DNA of 64,000 nucleotides from JAVBKX01 sp031553835. Its GTDB lineage: Bacteria > Bacteroidota > Bacteroidia > Bacteroidales > Azobacteroidaceae. The translations under genes were made by a program, and so were the position numbers. Below the pieces are notes generated by a model. It had not been told where the DNA came from. It did not search any database and saw only the letters and a program-made list of their open reading frames with translations. The DNA lies in contig JAVBKX010000021.1 in the NCBI GenBank assembly GCA_031553835.1, forward strand, positions 21,634-85,633, written 5' to 3'. Shown in pieces: positions 24,282 to 32,028 of this stretch; position 1 is the first letter of the stretch; every line of letters starts with the position of its first letter.

Positions 24282-26894
24282 GTGGCGCAAAATATCGTTG
24301 AAACTCCATTGATGAAGCAATATATCGAGATTAAGTCCAAACATCCGGACGCTATCTTGTTATTTCGTGTAGGTGATTTTTATGAAACATTTTCGGATGA
24401 CGCCATTGCTGCTTCGGAAATTTTAGGAATTACGCTGACTCGTCGCGCCAATGGTTCTGCGCAATTCGTAGAATTAGCCGGGTTTCCTCATCACGCTTTA
24501 GATACTTATCTCCCAAAATTAGTCCGCGCCGGAAAACGGGTAGCAATCTGCGACCAGTTGGAAGATCCTAAATTGACAAAAAAATTGGTCAAACGGGGCA
24601 TTACCGAATTAGTTACTCCCGGAGTTTCGATCAGCGACAACATACTGAACCACAAAGAAAATAATTTTTTAGCTGCGGTCCATTTCAATAAAAACAGTTG
24701 CGGCGTCGCTTTTTTGGATATTTCGACAGGCGAATTTTTGACGGCCGAAGGCGATGTTTATCAAATCGATAAATTGTTGAATAATTTTCTGCCTAAGGAG
24801 GTGTTGTACGAACGCAATAAACGGAAACAATTTGAAGAAGCTTTCGGTAATCGTTTCCTGACGTTTGAAATGGAAGACTGGGTATTTGTAGAATCTACTG
24901 CCCGCGAACGCCTGCTGAAGCAGTTTGAAACCAAGAATCTAAAAGGTTTTGGCGTAGAATCGCTGACGAATGGAATTATAGCCTCCGGCGCTGTTTTGTT
25001 TTACTTAGACCAAACACAACATACGCAAACCGGGCACATCATGGCGCTTTCCCGTATCGAAGAAGACCGCTATGTGAGGCTGGATAAATTCACTGTCCGC
25101 AGCTTAGAATTGCTTGGAACAATGAATGAAGGAGGAAAATCATTACTCAACGTTTTAGATCAGACTATTACGCCCATGGGCGGCCGCATGTTGAAACGTT
25201 GGATTATTTTCCCGCTAAAAGAAATAAAACCGATCCTGGATCGTCTGAATGTGGTGGAATATTTTTTCAAAAATCCGGATTTAAAAGAATTATTAGATCA
25301 ACAATTGAATCTGATCGGCGATTTGGAACGTATCATTTCGCGGGTAGCCGTAGGTCGCGTCAGTCCGCGCGAAGTCGTGCAGCTTAAAGTCGCGTTGCAA
25401 GCCATGGAGCCGGTAAAACAGGGTTGTTTGAATGCAGAGGAAGACAGTTTACGTCAATTGGGTGACCGGATGAATCTCTGCCAGATTATTTGCCAAAAAA
25501 TAGAACGGGAAATTCATCCTGAGCCTCCCGCATTACTCAATAAAGGAGGAGTCATCCGCAATGGAGTCAATGAAGAATTGGACCAGTTACGGGACATTGC
25601 TTTCAAAGGAAAAGATTATCTTTTGCAAGTGCAGCAAAGGGAAAGCGAACGCACCGGTATTCCATCTCTCAAAGTGGCTTATAATAATGTATTCGGCTAT
25701 TATATAGAAGTGCGCCACGCACATAAAGATAAAGTTCCGGCCGATTGGATCCGCAAGCAAACTTTGACACAAGCGGAACGTTATATCACGGAAGAATTAA
25801 AAATTTACGAAGAAAAAATACTTGGAGCGGAAGATAAAATCCTGTCATTAGAAACACAATTATTCAATGAATTGGTATTGGCGTTGATGGATTATATAGC
25901 TCCCATACAAACCAATGCAAATCTGATAGCTCAGTTGGATTGCCTGCAATCATTTGCCAAAATTGCTCAACGTAACAAATACATGCGTCCCGAAATTTTG
26001 GAAGCTGATTCGCTTGATATTCAGGACGGACGTCATCCGGTAATTGAAACCCAGTTGCCTCCCGGCGAATCCTATATTGCCAATGATGTATATATGGATT
26101 CCGGAAAGCAACAAATTATCATTATTACCGGGCCGAATATGGCGGGTAAATCGGCCTTGTTGCGGCAAACAGCATTGATTACCTTAATGGCGCAAATCGG
26201 ATCTTTTGTTCCTGCGAGTGTGGCTAAAATCGGGCTTGTGGATAAAATTTTCACCCGCGTAGGCGCCAGTGATAATATTTCACTGGGAGAATCGACTTTT
26301 ATGGTGGAAATGAATGAAGCGGCCGATATCCTGAATAATTTATCTCCCAAAAGTTTAGTATTATTCGATGAATTGGGTCGCGGCACTTCTACTTATGACG
26401 GGATTTCCATCGCCTGGGCGATTGTCGAATACATTCATGAACATCCGAAAGCACGCGCTAAAACACTTTTTGCCACACATTATCATGAATTAAATGAGAT
26501 GGAGAAAACGTTTAAACGAATCAAAAATTACAATGTCTCCGTCAAAGAAGTGGACAATAAAGTCATTTTCCTTCGAAAATTAGTCAAAGGCGGAAGTGAA
26601 CACAGCTTTGGAATCCATGTCGCTAAAATGGCCGGAATGCCTCAAAGTATCGTCAAACGTTCCAATGAAATCCTGAAACAATTGGAATCTGACAACCGGA
26701 AAAACGGCATCGCCAAACCAATGAAACAAGTAGCTACCGAACGCGAAGGGTATCAATTAAATTTTTTCCAGTTAGACGACCCGATTCTATCACAAGTGCG
26801 TGACGAAATAAACAACACGGATGTCAATAACCTGACACCTATAGATGCATTGAATAAGTTGAATGATATTAAGCGGATATTGAAGGGGAAATAA
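24282..26894 (+). CDS. mutS: DNA mismatch repair protein MutS
   Basis: The mismatch-recognition ATPase, 870 residues. The N-terminal mismatch-binding domain has the Phe-x-Glu wedge at FYE (33-35). Connector, lever and clamp domains follow. The ABC-type ATPase has Walker A GPNMAGKS at 617-624, then ESTFMVEM, Walker B LVLFDELGRGTS and ATHYHEL. The C-terminal helix-turn-helix dimer region closes the protein. It starts with GTG (GTG GCG CAA), which places the family N-terminus TPLMKQY at residues 8-14. This is a true MutS1, not MutS2, since it has the wedge domain and no Smr domain. Its TAA directly abuts the ilvE stop codon on the other strand. Confidence 0.97.
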   Translation: MAQNIVETPLMKQYIEIKSKHPDAILLFRVGDFYETFSDDAIAASEILGITLTRRANGSAQFVELAGFPHHALDTYLPKLVRAGKRVAICDQLEDPKLTKKLVKRGITELVTPGVSISDNILNHKENNFLAAVHFNKNSCGVAFLDISTGEFLTAEGDVYQIDKLLNNFLPKEVLYERNKRKQFEEAFGNRFLTFEMEDWVFVESTARERLLKQFETKNLKGFGVESLTNGIIASGAVLFYLDQTQHTQTGHIMALSRIEEDRYVRLDKFTVRSLELLGTMNEGGKSLLNVLDQTITPMGGRMLKRWIIFPLKEIKPILDRLNVVEYFFKNPDLKELLDQQLNLIGDLERIISRVAVGRVSPREVVQLKVALQAMEPVKQGCLNAEEDSLRQLGDRMNLCQIICQKIEREIHPEPPALLNKGGVIRNGVNEELDQLRDIAFKGKDYLLQVQQRESERTGIPSLKVAYNNVFGYYIEVRHAHKDKVPADWIRKQTLTQAERYITEELKIYEEKILGAEDKILSLETQLFNELVLALMDYIAPIQTNANLIAQLDCLQSFAKIAQRNKYMRPEILEADSLDIQDGRHPVIETQLPPGESYIANDVYMDSGKQQIIIITGPNMAGKSALLRQTALITLMAQIGSFVPASVAKIGLVDKIFTRVGASDNISLGESTFMVEMNEAADILNNLSPKSLVLFDELGRGTSTYDGISIAWAIVEYIHEHPKARAKTLFATHYHELNEMEKTFKRIKNYNVSVKEVDNKVIFLRKLVKGGSEHSFGIHVAKMAGMPQSIVKRSNEILKQLESDNRKNGIAKPMKQVATEREGYQLNFFQLDDPILSQVRDEINNTDVNNLTPIDALNKLNDIKRILKGK

Positions 26895-27911
26895 CTACAA
26901 CACCGTTACCCAGCCATACGGATCCGCTTCGTCGCCATATTGTATTGCCCGAAGTTTGTTATAAAGTCTTTCGCTTGTCGGGCCGGCTTTACCATCCTTG
27001 GAAAAAACATACGATTTATTTTCATCCAAATCATCGATCCTGAGTACCGGACTAATGACCGCTGCCGTACCGCAAGCTCCGGCTTCTTCAAAAGTAGCCA
27101 GCTCTTCGACCGGTATCTGGCGCCTTTCGACTTTCATACCCATGTCTTCAGCCAATTGCATCAAACTTTTGTTAGTAATAGAAGGAAGTATGGATGCTGA
27201 TTTGGGCGTAATGTAAGTATTATTTTTAATTCCGAAGAAATTAGCAGGACCACATTCATCGATATATTTTTTTTCTTTGGCATCCAAATACAATACAGCG
27301 GAATATCCTTTGGAATGCGCAATATCTCCGGCAACCAGACTGGCTGCATAATTACCGCCCACTTTTATGGTTCCTGTTCCCAATGGCGCCGCCCGGTCAT
27401 ATCCTCTCAAAATTGCATAAGGAGTCGGCTTAAATCCTTCTTTGAAATAAGGTCCAACTGGAGTAACAAAAATAATGAATGTATATTCCTGAGCCGGTTT
27501 TACTCCTACTTGCGCCGAAGTTCCTATTAATAACGGACGTATATATAATGAAGCGCCGCTTTCGTAAGGAGGTACAAAGCGAAGATTGCGATTCACTGCT
27601 TCAATTACTGCTTTCTCGAAAACCTCAACCGGTAATTCAGCCATCATAATTCCCTGGCAGGAAGATTGCATTCGCAATGCATTTTCACGCATCCTGAAAA
27701 TACGGATTTTACCGTCTTTTCCTTTAAACGCTTTCAAACCTTCAAAGGCTTCCTGTCCATAATGTAAACAGGTAGCTGCCATGTGCATATTAATCGTTTC
27801 GGAATCGGTAACTTCAAGTTCACTCCACTTACCGTCGCGGAAATAGCAACGCACATTATAATCTGTTTTAAGATAACCGAATGTTAGATCTGACCAATTG
27901 ATATTTTCCAT
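26895..27911 (-). CDS. ilvE: Branched-chain amino acid aminotransferase
   Basis: A PLP enzyme of 338 residues (fold type IV) that interconverts leucine, isoleucine and valine with their 2-oxo acids. The Schiff-base lysine is Lys183 in GTIKVGGNYAAS. Other signatures are HYGQEAFEGLKAF (50-62), SLYIRPLL and EEAGACGTAAVISPV in the cofactor phosphate region. It follows the long (type II-like) form of the family. Its 2-oxo acid products are potential substrates for the dehydrogenase complex at 11983-17545, although the genes are not adjacent. Monocistronic, with a -7 element 65 bases upstream. Confidence 0.95.
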   Translation of the reverse strand: MENINWSDLTFGYLKTDYNVRCYFRDGKWSELEVTDSETINMHMAATCLHYGQEAFEGLKAFKGKDGKIRIFRMRENALRMQSSCQGIMMAELPVEVFEKAVIEAVNRNLRFVPPYESGASLYIRPLLIGTSAQVGVKPAQEYTFIIFVTPVGPYFKEGFKPTPYAILRGYDRAAPLGTGTIKVGGNYAASLVAGDIAHSKGYSAVLYLDAKEKKYIDECGPANFFGIKNNTYITPKSASILPSITNKSLMQLAEDMGMKVERRQIPVEELATFEEAGACGTAAVISPVLRIDDLDENKSYVFSKDGKAGPTSERLYNKLRAIQYGDEADPYGWVTVL

Positions 27912-27975
27912 AAATAAATAATTTTGAAACGCTAAGACACAAGGAGTATTTTTTTCGTCTTATCATGTTTTGTCG

Positions 27976-27983
27976 CAAAGGTA
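27976..27983 (-). promoter_or_regulatory. -7 promoter element for ilvE
   Basis: The minus strand reads TACCTTTG (consensus TAnnTTTG), leaving a leader of roughly 60 bases before the ilvE ATG. The leader contains an A/C-rich AAGACACAAGG stretch but no leader peptide or riboswitch that I recognise. Confidence 0.45.
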
Positions 27984-28008
27984 ATACTTTTCCTTCAATC
28001 TGCCGGAA

Positions 28009-28617
28009 TTATTCAAATTTGATTTTTAATTGCATTTCATCCGGTAGTAATGTAAAACTATTCCGATGATAGAGCGTTGTTCCATGATTTTTAATTCCTT
28101 CCCGGTGTTTTCTTGTCGGGTATCCTTTATTATTTTTCCAATCATACATGCTGAATTCTTCATGAAGTTGCAACATGTAATCATCCCGGTATGTTTTGGC
28201 CAAAATCGATGCTGCCGCAATGGAAAGGAATTTTCCGTCACCTTTTACAATACAGGTATGTGGAATATTCTGATATTTTTTGAAACGGTTTCCGTCTATT
28301 AAAAGATGTTCGGGAACAATCGAAAGTTGTTCTACTGCACGGTGCATGGCCAAAAAAGAAGCATTCAGAATATTGATTTCATCGATTTCTTCGGGAGAAA
28401 CCATGCCGACAGCGTAAGCAACAGCCTCTTTTTCAATAATTTCACGCAATGCATAACGTTGTTTTTCTGTCAATTGTTTGGAATCGTTTAATGCAGAACA
28501 AGTAAATTCTTCAGGTAAAATAACGGCGGCGGCAAATACGGCTCCGGCAAGGCAACCCCGGCCGGCTTCGTCACAGCCGGCTTCAATACAATTATTTTGC
28601 AAGAAAGGAAGTAACAT
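28009..28617 (-). CDS. rnhB: Ribonuclease HII
   Basis: It removes RNA from RNA-DNA hybrids and single ribonucleotides from DNA. The length of 202 residues is usual. The active-site carboxylates appear in CDEAGRGCLAG (Asp16, Glu17) and LLIDGNRF, with the family's KGDGKFLSIAAASILAK and the YDWKNNKGYPT segment. It lies 22 bases after the epimerase gene and is the last cistron of a four-gene run (RHH protein, tadA, epimerase, rnhB). Confidence 0.96.
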   Translation of the reverse strand: MLLPFLQNNCIEAGCDEAGRGCLAGAVFAAAVILPEEFTCSALNDSKQLTEKQRYALREIIEKEAVAYAVGMVSPEEIDEINILNASFLAMHRAVEQLSIVPEHLLIDGNRFKKYQNIPHTCIVKGDGKFLSIAAASILAKTYRDDYMLQLHEEFSMYDWKNNKGYPTRKHREGIKNHGTTLYHRNSFTLLPDEMQLKIKFE

Positions 28618-28639
28618 GTATAATACTATTTAGAGTGAT

Positions 28640-29593
28640 TTATATAGAGTCCGATTTGTACCATACAATTGTTTCCCGCAATCCTTTTTCTAAATTATAT
28701 TTCGGAGTAAATTTTAAATTTTTCAATAAGATACTAACGTCGCATTCCCAATTTCTACGCTTCATGATATAATATTTGTCGGTATTTAACGTAGCCGGTT
28801 TTCCGGTTAAAAATGAGATTTTTTCAGAACAAAAAGAAACGATATACAGCAACCACAATGGAATCCGAATGCTCAATACCCATTTTTTCTTTAATTCTTT
28901 CCGGATTAATTCTGTGTATTCCAAATCAGTATAAACATCGCCATCCGCCACCGGATAAATCTGATGAGTAATGGAACTTTCTAAAGCAAGGAAAACAATT
29001 GACACTAAATCTTTGACATAAATAAAAGTAAGCAGTTGGGGCTTCAAACCGGCTTTTACATCGATTCCCCATTGGATCGAGCGAATCATGAGGGCGTAAT
29101 CTTTTTCCCGAGGTCCATATACACCTGTAGGTCGCAGTATTACAGATGGAAAATCGGGCAAAGACAGTAAATATTGTTCGGCTTTCCTTTTGCTCCGCCC
29201 ATACGCAGTATCCGGATATTCTGCGCTCAGGCTGCTCATCAGGATAAATTTTTCAGGAACAGCATCGGATTGTTGTAAGGCATCAACAAAATGAACAGTA
29301 TGTTGATAGTTGATTCTGTCAAAATCTTTTTTATCTATACATTTTGTAATTCCTGCGTTATGAATAATGTATTCCCATTTTCCGTACAGCGCAACATGTT
29401 CTGCCAACTGGCGTTGCAACACATCCGGATCAGAATAATTCAAATCGATAAAACGAATGCCCGGATCGGTCAAATATTCCCGGCTGCTGGATTTACGCAC
29501 ACCTGCCCAAATTTCATATCCTTTACCAATGGCCTCTTCGGTCAAAAAACCGCCGATAAAACCACTGGCTCCTGTAATTAATATTTTTGTCAT
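28640..29593 (-). CDS. NAD-dependent epimerase/dehydratase family protein
   Basis: A short-chain (extended SDR) protein of 317 residues. The Rossmann motif is GASGFIGG (8-15). The Asp-type cofactor strand ends FIDLNYSD, and the catalytic YxxxK is YGRSK (about 148-152) preceded by SSLSAEYP. PTGVYGPREKDYA follows. The substrate may be a nucleotide sugar or a sterol-like compound; the family is too broad to say. The frame extends upstream to 29650 through a low-complexity repeat (Pro/Leu-rich translation), but the ATG at 29593 (MTKILITGASG) is clearly the real start. It lies between tadA and rnhB. Confidence 0.9.
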   Translation of the reverse strand: MTKILITGASGFIGGFLTEEAIGKGYEIWAGVRKSSSREYLTDPGIRFIDLNYSDPDVLQRQLAEHVALYGKWEYIIHNAGITKCIDKKDFDRINYQHTVHFVDALQQSDAVPEKFILMSSLSAEYPDTAYGRSKRKAEQYLLSLPDFPSVILRPTGVYGPREKDYALMIRSIQWGIDVKAGLKPQLLTFIYVKDLVSIVFLALESSITHQIYPVADGDVYTDLEYTELIRKELKKKWVLSIRIPLWLLYIVSFCSEKISFLTGKPATLNTDKYYIMKRRNWECDVSILLKNLKFTPKYNLEKGLRETIVWYKSDSI

Positions 29594-29601
29594 GCGGGTA
29601 G

Positions 29602-29684
29602 AGGGAGTTAGAAGGAGTAAAGGGAGTAGAGGGAGTAGAGGAAAAAACATTCTTCTAACTTCTTTTAATTACTCCTAACTCCCT
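29602..29684. repeat. Inverted and tandem GGGAGTAG repeats between tadA and the epimerase gene
   Basis: AGGGAGTTAGAAGGAGTAA (29602-29620) is complemented by TTACTCCTAACTCCCT (29669-29684) apart from a 3-base bulge. The right arm includes the last codons and stop of tadA. Between them AGGGAGTAG occurs twice in tandem (29621-29638). The stem could act as a terminator or processing site in the four-gene transcript. Confidence 0.55.
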
Positions 29685-30124
29685 TTCATTCTTTTCTTTT
29701 TAAAAAACAATTTCATCAAAACGGAAGCCTCTTCTGCCAAAACGCCACCGGCTACTTCTGTTTTCGGATGTAGCACATGAGGTGCATAACGTAAAAATCC
29801 TCTTTTTTCATCCGGGGCGCCATAAACAATGCGCAACAGTTGTGACCATCCGAGGGCGCCGGCGCACATGGGACAGGGCTCAACAGTTACATAGAGAGTA
29901 CAATCTTTCAGATATTTTCCACCTAAAACAGATGCGGCAGCGGTAATTGCCTGCATTTCTGCATGAGCCGTTACATCATTGAGCGTTTCCGTCAGATTGT
30001 GGGCACGGGCGATAATGCGGCCTTTACAAACAATGACAGCGCCAATTGGTACTTCTCCTTTGATTTCGGCATTTTTAGCCTCAACCAATGCCTGTTTCAT
30101 GAAATATTCGTCATCCAGAACCAT
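29675..30124 (-). CDS. tadA: tRNA-specific adenosine deaminase
   Basis: A zinc-dependent cytidine-deaminase-fold enzyme of 149 residues that converts the wobble adenosine 34 of tRNA-Arg(ACG) to inosine. Zinc and catalytic residues: HAE (54-56) and PCPMC (83-87), preceded by GEVPIGAVIV. The C-terminal helix is basic (FFKKKRM). A guanine deaminase is an alternative within this fold, but length and motif spacing fit TadA. It starts 5 bases after the ribbon-helix-helix gene, and its stop lies inside an inverted repeat. Confidence 0.92.
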   Translation of the reverse strand: MVLDDEYFMKQALVEAKNAEIKGEVPIGAVIVCKGRIIARAHNLTETLNDVTAHAEMQAITAAASVLGGKYLKDCTLYVTVEPCPMCAGALGWSQLLRIVYGAPDEKRGFLRYAPHVLHPKTEVAGGVLAEEASVLMKLFFKKKRMKGS

Positions 30125-30129
30125 CAGAA

Positions 30130-30357
30130 TTATCTCCTCATTTCGTTTTCCCCAAACAATGTAGGATAATCTTGTTCCAATACACGCAAAATATGAGAAA
30201 GAATGGTTTCACGATACCAACGGGAACGATTTTTTATATTATATTTTTTGAGGTAATTTTCAATGGTTTTATGCTCTTCGGGCGTAAGCATAAAGGTAAT
30301 TTTTTCTGTCCGGACAGAAGACGGTTTGACGACAAGATGTTTTTGTTTCTTTTCCAT
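30130..30357 (-). CDS. Small ribbon-helix-helix-like protein
   Basis: A protein of 75 residues. A basic N-terminus (MEKKQKHLVVKPSS) precedes TEKITFMLTPEEHKTIENYL. This looks like the beta-strand plus helix of a ribbon-helix-helix DNA-binding domain, followed by KNRSRWYRETILSHIL. The longer frame to 30471 is an artefact: the -7 element of this gene sits inside it. The ATG at 30357 is only 6 bases from that -7 element (30364-30371), so the mRNA may be leaderless. Target and role are unknown. It could autoregulate the tadA-epimerase-rnhB run or the divergent yraN. Confidence 0.7.
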   Translation of the reverse strand: MEKKQKHLVVKPSSVRTEKITFMLTPEEHKTIENYLKKYNIKNRSRWYRETILSHILRVLEQDYPTLFGENEMRR

Positions 30358-30363
30358 TGGCTG

Positions 30364-30371
30364 CAAAGTTA
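30364..30371 (-). promoter_or_regulatory. -7 promoter element for the RHH-tadA-epimerase-rnhB run
   Basis: The minus strand reads TAACTTTG (TAnnTTTG), 6 bases from the ATG at 30357. Transcription starting the usual distance downstream would begin at or next to the start codon. Confidence 0.5.
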
Positions 30372-30402
30372 ATAGCTTCCATGCAAATAAAAAAGAAAGT
30401 AT

Positions 30403-30410
30403 TATATTTG
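30403..30410 (+). promoter_or_regulatory. -7 promoter element for yraN
   Basis: TATATTTG matches TAnnTTTG, 15 bases before the ATG at 30426. It lies 31 bases from the opposite-strand element at 30364-30371, so this is a compact divergent promoter region. Confidence 0.5.
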
Positions 30411-30425
30411 TGAAAAAATATAACC

Positions 30426-30800
30426 ATGGCCGAACATAATGAACTGGGAAAAAGCGGGGAGACCGCGGCATTGGAATATCTTAAGGCGAAAGGGTATTTC
30501 ATTTTGGAAACTAACTGGAGAAGAGGAAAACTGGAATTGGATATTATCGCTAAAACCGACGAAGAATTAGTTTTCGTAGAAGTGAAAACGCGATCGGTCA
30601 ATTCGCTGACTGACCCGGAAACAGCTGTTGATAAAACTAAAATCCGGAATATTGTGACGGCAGCCGATATTTACATGAAAATGTCGCCGATTGATCTACC
30701 GGCACGATTCGATATTATTTCTGTGATCGGACAAGAGCCGAGGTTTGAAATCGACCATATTGAAGATGCTTTTTATCCTCCGATAAATACATATAGATGA
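30426..30800 (+). CDS. yraN: YraN family protein (UPF0102), endonuclease-like fold
   Basis: A protein of 124 residues. It has the family pattern LGKSGETAALEYLKAKGY at the N-terminus, then NWRRGKLELDIIAK and LVFVEVKTRS. The carboxylates and lysine (ELD ... EVK) form a PD-(D/E)xK-type nuclease core, related to archaeal Holliday-junction resolvases. Cellular function is not established. In many bacteria the gene lies near rnhB, as it does loosely here (2 kb away, opposite strand). Its TGA lies inside the first copy of an 18-base direct repeat. Confidence 0.93.
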   Translation: MAEHNELGKSGETAALEYLKAKGYFILETNWRRGKLELDIIAKTDEELVFVEVKTRSVNSLTDPETAVDKTKIRNIVTAADIYMKMSPIDLPARFDIISVIGQEPRFEIDHIEDAFYPPINTYR

Positions 30801-30835
30801 AGGGAAGGAATGAAAAAATGAAGGGAAGGAATGAA
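30797..30835 (+). repeat. Two perfect 18-base direct repeats
   Basis: ATGAAGGGAAGGAATGAA occurs at 30797-30814 and again at 30818-30835, separated by AAA, with a further degenerate GAATGAA-rich tail up to the next gene. The first copy includes the yraN stop codon. Confidence 0.85.
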
Positions 30836-30850
30836 TGAAAGGGGAATGAA

Positions 30851-31207
30851 ATGAATATTGAAGAATTGCGTGAATTTTGCCTTAGTATTAAAGGGGCAAC
30901 AGAATGTTTACCATTTGATGAGGTGTCGCTGGTGCTAAAAGTATGCAACAAAATGTTTGCGTTGATTCCAACGGATGAAACATCTGTGCAGATTGCTGTC
31001 AAATGCGATCCCGAAAAAGCGATGGAATTGCGTGAACACTTTCCCTGCGTAATGCCGGCTTATCATTTCAACAAAAAATACTGGAATACGATTGTTCTTA
31101 ATCGTGACATGTGTGATGATGAGGTAAAATCATGGATTAACCATTCGGTGGATGAAGTCATGAAAAAATTGCCGAAAAAGATCCGGGATGAGTATTATGA
31201 ACAATAA
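30851..31207 (+). CDS. MmcQ/YjbR family protein
   Basis: A protein of 118 residues with the CyaY-like fold of the MmcQ/YjbR family. Typical segments are the N-terminal CLSIKGATECLPFD, then KCDPEKAMELREHFPCVMPAYHFNKKYWN and a C-terminal helix with DDEVKSWINHSVDEVMKKLP. A DNA-binding role has been proposed for the family, but no function is proven. It is likely co-transcribed with yraN and birA. The gene overlaps the start of birA by 11 to 20 bases, depending on the birA start used. Confidence 0.9.
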   Translation: MNIEELREFCLSIKGATECLPFDEVSLVLKVCNKMFALIPTDETSVQIAVKCDPEKAMELREHFPCVMPAYHFNKKYWNTIVLNRDMCDDEVKSWINHSVDEVMKKLPKKIRDEYYEQ

Positions 31208-31961
31208 TCAGGGGTATCCGGTGCAAGGTGCAGGGTGCAGGGTGTTGGAGTCGGTCGATTCTACCAACGCGTATCTGAAAGAATGGTTGACAAAAGAAGA
31301 TTTGGAAGAAAATACAGTGGTTGTGGCGCATCATCAAACTGCCGGACGGGGACAAACAGGCGCTTCGTGGGAATCGGAACCTGGAAAAAATCTTACTTTT
31401 AGCCTGTTATTATATCCGAGTTTTTTGCCTTTCAATCAACATTTTTTGATTTTACAGGCAGTTTCGTTAGGGATCAAAGATGTATTGGCTCATTATGTGC
31501 ATGATATTTCGATCAAATGGCCTAATGACCTTTATTGGGAGAATAAAAAAATGGGGGGAATATTAATCGAAAACGCTATTGAAGGAAGCATTTTTCAATC
31601 GTCGGTAATTGGTGTCGGCTTGAATGTAAATCAGGATGTTTTTTATTCCGATGCACCGAATCCTGTATCATTGAAACAAATCACCGGACAAGAGATTATT
31701 TTGGAAGAGCTGCTCAACCAGCTTTGGGACAACATTTTACTTTATTATAATCAGATACGGGAAGAAATACAACGGCCGGTTATTGCACAGGCATATAAGC
31801 AATCACTCTATCGAAAAGAGGGCTATTACCCTTATAATGATGCTGCCGGAGACTTTCTGGCGCGTATTGCAGATGTAGAAGAAAACGGCCAACTTGTGCT
31901 TGAAGATATTCATCAACAAATCCGGAGATATAGTTTTAAAGAAGTGCGAATTACGAGCTAA
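31188..31961 (+). CDS. birA: Biotin-[acetyl-CoA-carboxylase] ligase (no repressor domain)
   Basis: It activates biotin to biotinyl-AMP and attaches it to the carboxyl-carrier lysine. It is a class I ligase of up to 257 residues without the N-terminal winged helix of E. coli BirA, so it is not a repressor. Motifs: SVDSTNAYL, HHQTAGRGQTGASWES (biotin/ATP loop), SIKWPNDLYW and KKMGGILIE, then a C-terminal SH3-like domain (about 210-257). The starts at 31188 and 31197 both overlap the upstream gene. The region between start and SVDSTN (31220-31246) consists of a GGTGCAR heptamer repeat and has no counterpart in the family. The C-terminal codons form one arm of a terminator. Confidence 0.9.
   Translation: MSIMNNNQGYPVQGAGCRVLESVDSTNAYLKEWLTKEDLEENTVVVAHHQTAGRGQTGASWESEPGKNLTFSLLLYPSFLPFNQHFLILQAVSLGIKDVLAHYVHDISIKWPNDLYWENKKMGGILIENAIEGSIFQSSVIGVGLNVNQDVFYSDAPNPVSLKQITGQEIILEELLNQLWDNILLYYNQIREEIQRPVIAQAYKQSLYRKEGYYPYNDAAGDFLARIADVEENGQLVLEDIHQQIRRYSFKEVRITS
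31220..31246 (+). repeat. Heptanucleotide tandem repeat in the 5' coding region of birA
   Basis: GGTGCAA, GGTGCAG, GGTGCAG and a partial GGTG follow each other without gaps. Because the unit is 7 bases long, gain or loss of a unit would shift the reading frame from the upstream starts. Confidence 0.8.
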
Positions 31962-32017
31962 TTATATTACGAAGAAGCGATGTCTTCCCGTAATTTTTGA
32001 CTCGTAATTCGCACTTC
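31941..32017. terminator. Long bidirectional palindromic terminator between birA and the OMP gene
   Basis: GAAGTGCGAATTACGAG (31941-31957) pairs perfectly over 17 bases with CTCGTAATTCGCACTTC (32001-32017). An inner imperfect stem (ATTACGAAGA against TCTTCCCGTAAT) extends the hairpin. The left arm codes for the last residues of birA. The convergent OMP gene ends 12 bases beyond. There is no long T-run, so efficiency is uncertain. Confidence 0.65.
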
Positions 32018-32028
32018 AAAATGATCAC

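Noticed and set aside
29594..29650. Leu/Pro-rich signal-like N-terminus on the epimerase frame.
   Set aside because: It is translation of the GGGAGTAG repeat. The SDR fold begins at MTKILITG.
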